This document shows positions 59,377-64,000 of a stretch of DNA of 64,000 nucleotides, in pieces. Positions within the stretch are counted from its first letter, which is position 1. Each line of letters starts with the position of its first letter. The DNA is from Acinetobacter calcoaceticus (GTDB taxonomy: Bacteria > Pseudomonadota > Gammaproteobacteria > Pseudomonadales > Moraxellaceae), in the NCBI RefSeq assembly GCF_004345325.1, contig NZ_SLVJ01000006.1:62001-126000 (forward strand), in the 5' to 3' direction. The translations under genes and the position numbers were made by a program. The notes under the pieces are model-generated. The model did not search any database and had not been told where the DNA came from. It was given only the letters and a program-made list of their open reading frames with translations.

Positions 59377-61485
59377 TTAGAAGTTTAAGTTGACACCCAT
59401 CATGAAATTACGCCCCATTTGTGGAATCTGTGGCAAGAACGAAGCATGTTGATAAACTTGCTGATCTAACAAGTTGTTTGCATTAAAGAAAACACGATAT
59501 TCCTGTGCTGCTTTGTACTTTCCTGCACCTGTACCGGTATAGGAAAGTCCAAGATTCAACATATTGTAGCCATCGGTGGCACTTTCAAAAGCACTGATCT
59601 TATCTTGTTCAAACACATGGTAAAACTCTGCAGAACCAGCCCAATGATCATCAAATGCAGCATCGACTCGTGTACCCACACGCCCTGCTGGGACACGTGG
59701 TGCATTGTCATTGTCGATTTTTCCGCGTACATAATCGCCAAATAAGCCAACGTTATAAACAGGATTGAGCTGATAGGCAACCTTGCCTTCTAGACCATAA
59801 AACTTAGCCGAATCTTGATTGTATTCAATCAGACGGAAGTCTTTATAGCGATCCAAGGTTTGTGCATAGATATAATCATCAAACCAGTTGTGATAGAGAT
59901 TGACCTTGTAACTCAATTGCTGATTATCAAAGTTCAATCCCAACTCTAGGTTATTGGACTGCTCTTTGTTTAAGTTTTGGTTGCCCTTTTCATAAGTATT
60001 GGTGGCAAAGTGTTTGCCATCTGAATACAACTCTTGTGCCAAAGGCAGACGCTCTTGGTGCGAAGCGGTTAAGGACAAAGTGTAATCAGGGGCAAAGTCC
60101 CAATGCGTGGCACCCGAATATGAAAATGCCGTTCCACTAAAATCTTTTTGATCCGAATCAATTTGATTCTTTTGATAATCCACCCGTGTACCAAGTTCAA
60201 AACGCAGATCTTTCCATTGGTTTTTTTCTAAGCCAAATAGACTATATTTATGGGTTTTGTTCGGTGCGAGGATGGCCTCCTCACCATTGAGATTGAGTTT
60301 TTGTTGACTGGCTTGTACACCCCACAGTCCATCCCAACCCGCTATGGTCTGATGTTCGAGTTCCAATCTACCGTCATAGGCCTTACTTTCAAATCGAGTG
60401 GCAATATTGCCCTCTTCAATTTCATCATGGCGATAATCGGTATAGCTGGCTTGAAAACGTAATGTTGAAAAACCGTGAAAAGGATCATTCAACTCAGAGC
60501 GAAAATCATAGCGCTCCGAAACCAAATCAATCCATGGCCCCCCATGCGCATGTCCATCTTCATCATGATCGTGGCCATGACCTGCTCCCTCATGTCCTTC
60601 GCCCTCATGATCGTCATGCCCATGACCACCACAATGCAAAGACATTCCATGCAAATGGCAGTCTTCATATTCATGGCTATGGCCCGGTAGGCCGTATTGA
60701 TCCTTACGTTTGCTATATGCCATACCCGCAAAGCCACGTTCACCGATCCACGACAGACCTAGATTAAAATTTTCAGACTCTGCAAAGGTGTTATCGACAC
60801 GACGCTCTTTGTTCTGATGCACGTGGTCACCATGATCTTCGGTCACGATATAATTTGGCGCAATATAATTATTGGCATCACGTTTTAGACCTTCCACACG
60901 TAGCGCCACATTGCTGCCTAGCGCAACGGTGGCACCAGCTTGGACTAATTTTTCATCATTGCCGGTGTTATATCGCACGCCGACCTGTGCTTCATAGCCT
61001 TTTTCTGGCATCTGAGTCGGGATTTTCCCATCAGTGACATTGACCAGACCACCCACCGAACCCGCAGCATACAATAAACTGGCAGGTCCACGGATCACCT
61101 CAATTTTTTCTGACAATTGCGGATCAATCGTGACCACATGATCAGGGGAAAGGCTCGATACATCCATGGTATCGCTGGCATTAGAGGTCACTTTTAAACG
61201 CGCACCTTCTTGGCCACGAATCACAGGACGACTGGCACCAGCACCAAAACCACTCGACGATACACTCAACTCATTTTGTAATGCATCACCTAAGGTGCTG
61301 GCAGATTGTTGCAACTGAGCCTGCTTTACAGTCTGCTCAGCTTGAATAAAACCAACATCCGACTGAGCTGTGACTGTGATCGTTGCCAATTCAACAGGCA
61401 CTGGGCTTTGTTGTTCAGCCCAAGAGGTATTCGTCAAGATAGACCAGATAGACAGTGCCAACGCACTTTGGCTTAAGCGATTCAT
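59377..61485 (-). CDS. znuD: TonB-dependent zinc receptor ZnuD
   Basis: Outer-membrane receptor for zinc. The 702-residue protein has a signal peptide (to about SWA), TonB box-like ELATITVTAQ, a plug domain and a barrel ending MMGVNLNF. Residues 269-314 form an extracellular-loop-like segment with 14 His, many Asp/Glu and two Cys (C276, C285), as in ZnuD of Neisseria and Acinetobacter. A Zur-like palindrome lies 26-48 bp upstream of the start. Zinc as substrate is inferred from these two signs. Confidence 0.9.
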   Translation of the reverse strand: MNRLSQSALALSIWSILTNTSWAEQQSPVPVELATITVTAQSDVGFIQAEQTVKQAQLQQSASTLGDALQNELSVSSSGFGAGASRPVIRGQEGARLKVTSNASDTMDVSSLSPDHVVTIDPQLSEKIEVIRGPASLLYAAGSVGGLVNVTDGKIPTQMPEKGYEAQVGVRYNTGNDEKLVQAGATVALGSNVALRVEGLKRDANNYIAPNYIVTEDHGDHVHQNKERRVDNTFAESENFNLGLSWIGERGFAGMAYSKRKDQYGLPGHSHEYEDCHLHGMSLHCGGHGHDDHEGEGHEGAGHGHDHDEDGHAHGGPWIDLVSERYDFRSELNDPFHGFSTLRFQASYTDYRHDEIEEGNIATRFESKAYDGRLELEHQTIAGWDGLWGVQASQQKLNLNGEEAILAPNKTHKYSLFGLEKNQWKDLRFELGTRVDYQKNQIDSDQKDFSGTAFSYSGATHWDFAPDYTLSLTASHQERLPLAQELYSDGKHFATNTYEKGNQNLNKEQSNNLELGLNFDNQQLSYKVNLYHNWFDDYIYAQTLDRYKDFRLIEYNQDSAKFYGLEGKVAYQLNPVYNVGLFGDYVRGKIDNDNAPRVPAGRVGTRVDAAFDDHWAGSAEFYHVFEQDKISAFESATDGYNMLNLGLSYTGTGAGKYKAAQEYRVFFNANNLLDQQVYQHASFLPQIPQMGRNFMMGVNLNF

Positions 61486-61510
61486 ATGCTTTCAAAGCTC
61501 ATTATGAAAT

Positions 61511-61533
61511 TTTTTGTTATGTTATAACATTTC
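61511..61533. promoter_or_regulatory. Zur-like operator upstream of znuD
   Basis: TGTTAT-GTT-ATAACA (61515-61529), continuing into ATAACATTTC, matches the right half of the gammaproteobacterial Zur consensus (...TATAACATTTC) and most of the left half. It contains a perfect 12-bp palindrome ATGTTATAACAT (61519-61530). The site lies between znuD and the divergent membrane-protein gene. Confidence 0.72.
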
Positions 61534-61616
61534 AAATTAATTGCAATAAAAAACAGTTATTCAGTGCTAACTTTTATAGACTGTGCTGTAAAATTCGTTC
61601 AGAACCAGTGTTATTC

Positions 61617-62432
61617 ATGCCTTTCACCCTTTCGCATATGATCGTCGCGCCCCCCATCTCCAAACTCAGTGGTGATCGTCTCCCGATTGCCGCCTTGGCG
61701 ATTGGCAGTATGACCCCCGATCTATATCGACTGTTTACCGAACAAGATTTCAACCAATCGCATCAATGGAATAGCCTGTTCAGCCTCAACCTCGGACTCG
61801 GCTTATTTTTCTGTGCGCTCTGGTATCTACTCTATCGCCCAGTGCTGTTTGCCCTACTCAATCTCAATAAACCACTGCGCTTACATTCATTTCGTTCAAT
61901 ATGCGGTTTCGTACTCTGTGTCTGCATCGCCATTGTGATCGGTGCCGCTACCCATCTGATCTGGGATGGTCTTACCCATTCAGACTTTAGAAGCTTTGCT
62001 TTTCATGACTTTCTTAATCAGAGCGTGGTGATTGCTGAACGTACATTTGCCATGCATCGTGTATTACAAATTGGCTCTTCAATCATCGCTTTACCAATAT
62101 TACTTTGGATGGGCATCCACTACGCGATAGCTTATAGGCCAGCCTCTCATCAACATCAGGCTCACACCGCTCAAACTGAGCAATCCGATCAATTACGCCA
62201 ACCATTAAAATTTGCCGGTCTATTATTGATTTTATTCAGCTTCTTTATTGGATGCTTTGCCTATATCGATTTTGCACAAAGCTGGAGTGCAGATGCACGT
62301 TGGGCTGACCTGTATCAATTCATTGGTCGCGCCATCAATCAGTTTTCTAGCGCATTTTTAATCAGCTTTAGCCTCGGCTGTGTGGCGATATTGATCTTTA
62401 TGCAGCGCAAAGGCTTACAGCCCTATCGTTAG
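61617..62432 (+). CDS. DUF4184-family membrane protein
   Basis: A 271-residue integral membrane protein. It begins MPFTLSHMIVAPPISKLSGD and has SMTPDLYRLF near residue 37, the hallmark of the DUF4184 family, with five or six hydrophobic segments. The conserved His and Asp in TLSH, TPDL and THLIWDGLTH suggest metal-dependent chemistry, as in related YdjM-type hydrolases. The ATG at 61617 is the family-standard start; the frame extends to 61455 through znuD and is not used. Divergent from znuD, so the Zur-like site could affect it too. Confidence 0.8.
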   Translation: MPFTLSHMIVAPPISKLSGDRLPIAALAIGSMTPDLYRLFTEQDFNQSHQWNSLFSLNLGLGLFFCALWYLLYRPVLFALLNLNKPLRLHSFRSICGFVLCVCIAIVIGAATHLIWDGLTHSDFRSFAFHDFLNQSVVIAERTFAMHRVLQIGSSIIALPILLWMGIHYAIAYRPASHQHQAHTAQTEQSDQLRQPLKFAGLLLILFSFFIGCFAYIDFAQSWSADARWADLYQFIGRAINQFSSAFLISFSLGCVAILIFMQRKGLQPYR

Positions 62433-62578
62433 AACTTGATGAAATTTTGCTGTTTTTATAACTACTTCTTGTGACTACACCTGCAACGAGGCATAATTGA
62501 GTGTTTCCTAAAGTAAGTCACTCCTGACTTATTTTTTTACTTATTTTTTTAAATAATAGAAGTTGGACTTAGCACGCC

Positions 62579-64000
62579 ATGATGCGAACTCATTACTGCG
62601 GCTCTTTAACAGAAGCCCAAATTGACCAAACAGTAACATTATGCGGTTGGGTACACCGTCGCCGCGATCATGGCGGTGTAATCTTCCTCGATATGCGTGA
62701 CCGTGATGGTCTCGTACAAGTGGTTATCGATCCAGATACCCCAGAAGCATTCTCAACAGCTGACAAAGCACGCTCTGAATTTGTATTAAAAATCACAGGC
62801 CGTGTACGTCGTCGTTATGAAGGCACCGAAAATGCCAATATGGTCAGTGGACAAATTGAAGTCCTTGGCAAAGACATCGAAGTGCTTGCCAGCTCTGAGA
62901 CACCGCCATTCCCATTGAACGATGAAAACGTCAATATCTCTGAAGATGTACGTTTAAAATATCGCTTCCTCGATATTCGTCGTCCAGAAATGTTAGACCG
63001 CTTACGTTTCCGTTCTAAAGTCACCAATCTTATCCGTAACTATTTGGATGATAATGGTTTCTTAGATGTGGAAACTCCAATTTTGACCCGTGCTACGCCT
63101 GAAGGCGCACGTGACTATTTGGTACCGAGCCGCGTTTCAAATGGTAGTTTCTATGCCCTACCACAGTCACCACAGTTGTTTAAACAATTGTTAATGGTGG
63201 GTGGTATTGATCGTTATTATCAAATCGCAAAATGTTTCCGTGACGAAGACTTACGTGCCGATCGTCAACCAGAATTCACCCAAATCGACATTGAAACTTC
63301 ATTCTTAAACGATGAAGAAATCATGGATTTGATGGAAGGAATGACGGTTAAGCTGTTCAAGGACATGCTTGGCATCAATTTTGATCGCTTCCAACGTATG
63401 CCGTATAGCGAAGCAATGCGTGACTATGCATCTGATAAACCAGATATGCGTATTCCACTTAAACTCATCGATGTTGCAGATCTTATGCAAGACGTTGAGT
63501 TCAAAGTCTTTGCTGGCCCTGCCAAAGATCCTAAAGGCCGTATCGTTGCATTACGCGTGCCGGGTGCTGGTGCTCTGCCACGTAGCCAAATTGATGAATA
63601 TACTAAATTTGTTGGCATCTATGGTGCCAAAGGTTTGGCTTATATCAAAGTCAATGAACTTGAAAAAGGCGTTGAAGGCTTACAGTCTCCAATCGTTAAG
63701 TTCATCGAACCAATCGTTATGGATCTATTAAAACGTGTTGGCGCGGAAAATGGCGACATCGTCTTCTTTGGTGCTGATAAAGCCAAAGTCGTTAACGATG
63801 CTATGGGTGCGCTTCGCGTTAAAATCGGTCATGACCTCAAACTCGCTACTTGCGAATGGGCACCACTTTGGGTGGTTGATTTCCCAATGTTTGAGGAAAC
63901 TGATGATGGCAAATGGACCTCTGTTCACCATCCATTTACCCTGCCAAAAAGCAGCGTAGAAGATGTTAAGAACAATCCAGGTGAAGCATTATCTGTTGCT
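62579..64000 (+). CDS. aspS: Aspartate-tRNA ligase AspS (partial, 3' end outside window)
   Basis: Charges tRNA-Asp with aspartate. The visible 474 residues include the OB-fold anticodon domain ([22 protein letters not shown]), class-II motif 2 ([20 protein letters not shown]) and the bacterial GAD insertion. His31 and Gly82 are present, as in the non-discriminating enzyme of Pseudomonas aeruginosa, which also charges tRNA-Asn. Two adjacent ATGs (62579, 62582) could start. Motif 3 lies beyond the window. Confidence 0.96.
   Translation, partial: MMRTHYCGSLTEAQIDQTVTLCGWVHRRRDHGGVIFLDMRDRDGLVQVVIDPDTPEAFSTADKARSEFVLKITGRVRRRYEGTENANMVSGQIEVLGKDIEVLASSETPPFPLNDENVNISEDVRLKYRFLDIRRPEMLDRLRFRSKVTNLIRNYLDDNGFLDVETPILTRATPEGARDYLVPSRVSNGSFYALPQSPQLFKQLLMVGGIDRYYQIAKCFRDEDLRADRQPEFTQIDIETSFLNDEEIMDLMEGMTVKLFKDMLGINFDRFQRMPYSEAMRDYASDKPDMRIPLKLIDVADLMQDVEFKVFAGPAKDPKGRIVALRVPGAGALPRSQIDEYTKFVGIYGAKGLAYIKVNELEKGVEGLQSPIVKFIEPIVMDLLKRVGAENGDIVFFGADKAKVVNDAMGALRVKIGHDLKLATCEWAPLWVVDFPMFEETDDGKWTSVHHPFTLPKSSVEDVKNNPGEALSVA

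Noticed and set aside
61455..61616. 54-codon N-terminal extension of the DUF4184-type protein
   Set aside because: It overlaps the znuD start and the Zur-like operator and is unlike the family; the conserved start is at 61617.

Overview
The window is chromosomal DNA of a gammaproteobacterium, almost certainly an Acinetobacter other than A. baumannii. The signs are an Omp38-type OmpA without the usual Ala-rich C-terminal tail, a BaeSR-like two-component pair, an astCADBE operon, BtuB and ZnuD receptors, and low to moderate GC content. I see no rRNA, tRNA, CRISPR array, insertion sequence or prophage gene. Most of it is core metabolism, with a small accessory patch near the left end. Gene identities come from reading the translated sequence, not from database searches.

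Layout. 1-2.8 kb: 5' part of acnD (methylcitrate cycle) divergent from ygfZ. 2.85-4.7 kb: a two-gene unit of an ABC/SMC-type AAA ATPase and a PIN-like nuclease with overlapping reading frames, the best candidate for an undescribed defence or toxin-like system. 4.9-8.6 kb: a small membrane protein and two tandem paralogous DKNYY-repeat membrane proteins. 8.7-14.5 kb: dsbC, a SEL1-repeat protein, an OYE-family oxidoreductase, mutM, a small parvulin, a lipoprotein and mscL. 14.7-24.2 kb: typA, the arginine succinyltransferase operon astCADBE and a divergent Lrp/AsnC regulator. 24.7-30.2 kb: xanP, rsmC, a lysP-like permease and rtcB. rtcB is preceded by a promoter, a 9-codon leucine-rich leader ORF and overlapping antiterminator and terminator hairpins.

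30.3-40.2 kb: OmpA-like lipoprotein, ompA, an orphan FimT-like pseudopilin, a thiolase, a VOC protein, cysI with a DUF934 partner, a DUF1543 protein and trpFB. 40.3-43.2 kb: a cobalamin riboswitch ahead of btuB, then a PduO-type adenosyltransferase. 43.3-47.8 kb: a GDPD phosphodiesterase, a fatty-acid desaturase with a helical tail, selO, a cluster of three DnaA-box-like sequences and an L,D-transpeptidase. 47.8-51 kb: baeS-baeR with a divergent lipoprotein carrying a duplicated domain. 51.3-55.2 kb: two paralogous 600-residue acyl-CoA dehydrogenases. 55.4-62.4 kb: psiE, an RcnB-like protein, a GNAT acetyltransferase, a phospholipase D-family enzyme, znuD with a Zur-like operator, and a DUF4184-like membrane protein. 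The window ends inside aspS.

Several neighbours form working units. AstCADBE takes arginine to glutamate and succinate. The riboswitch ties B12 uptake (BtuB) to cobalamin supply, with the adenosyltransferase next door. CysI and DUF934 belong to assimilatory sulfite reduction. ZnuD carries its own His-rich zinc-binding loop behind a Zur-like palindrome.
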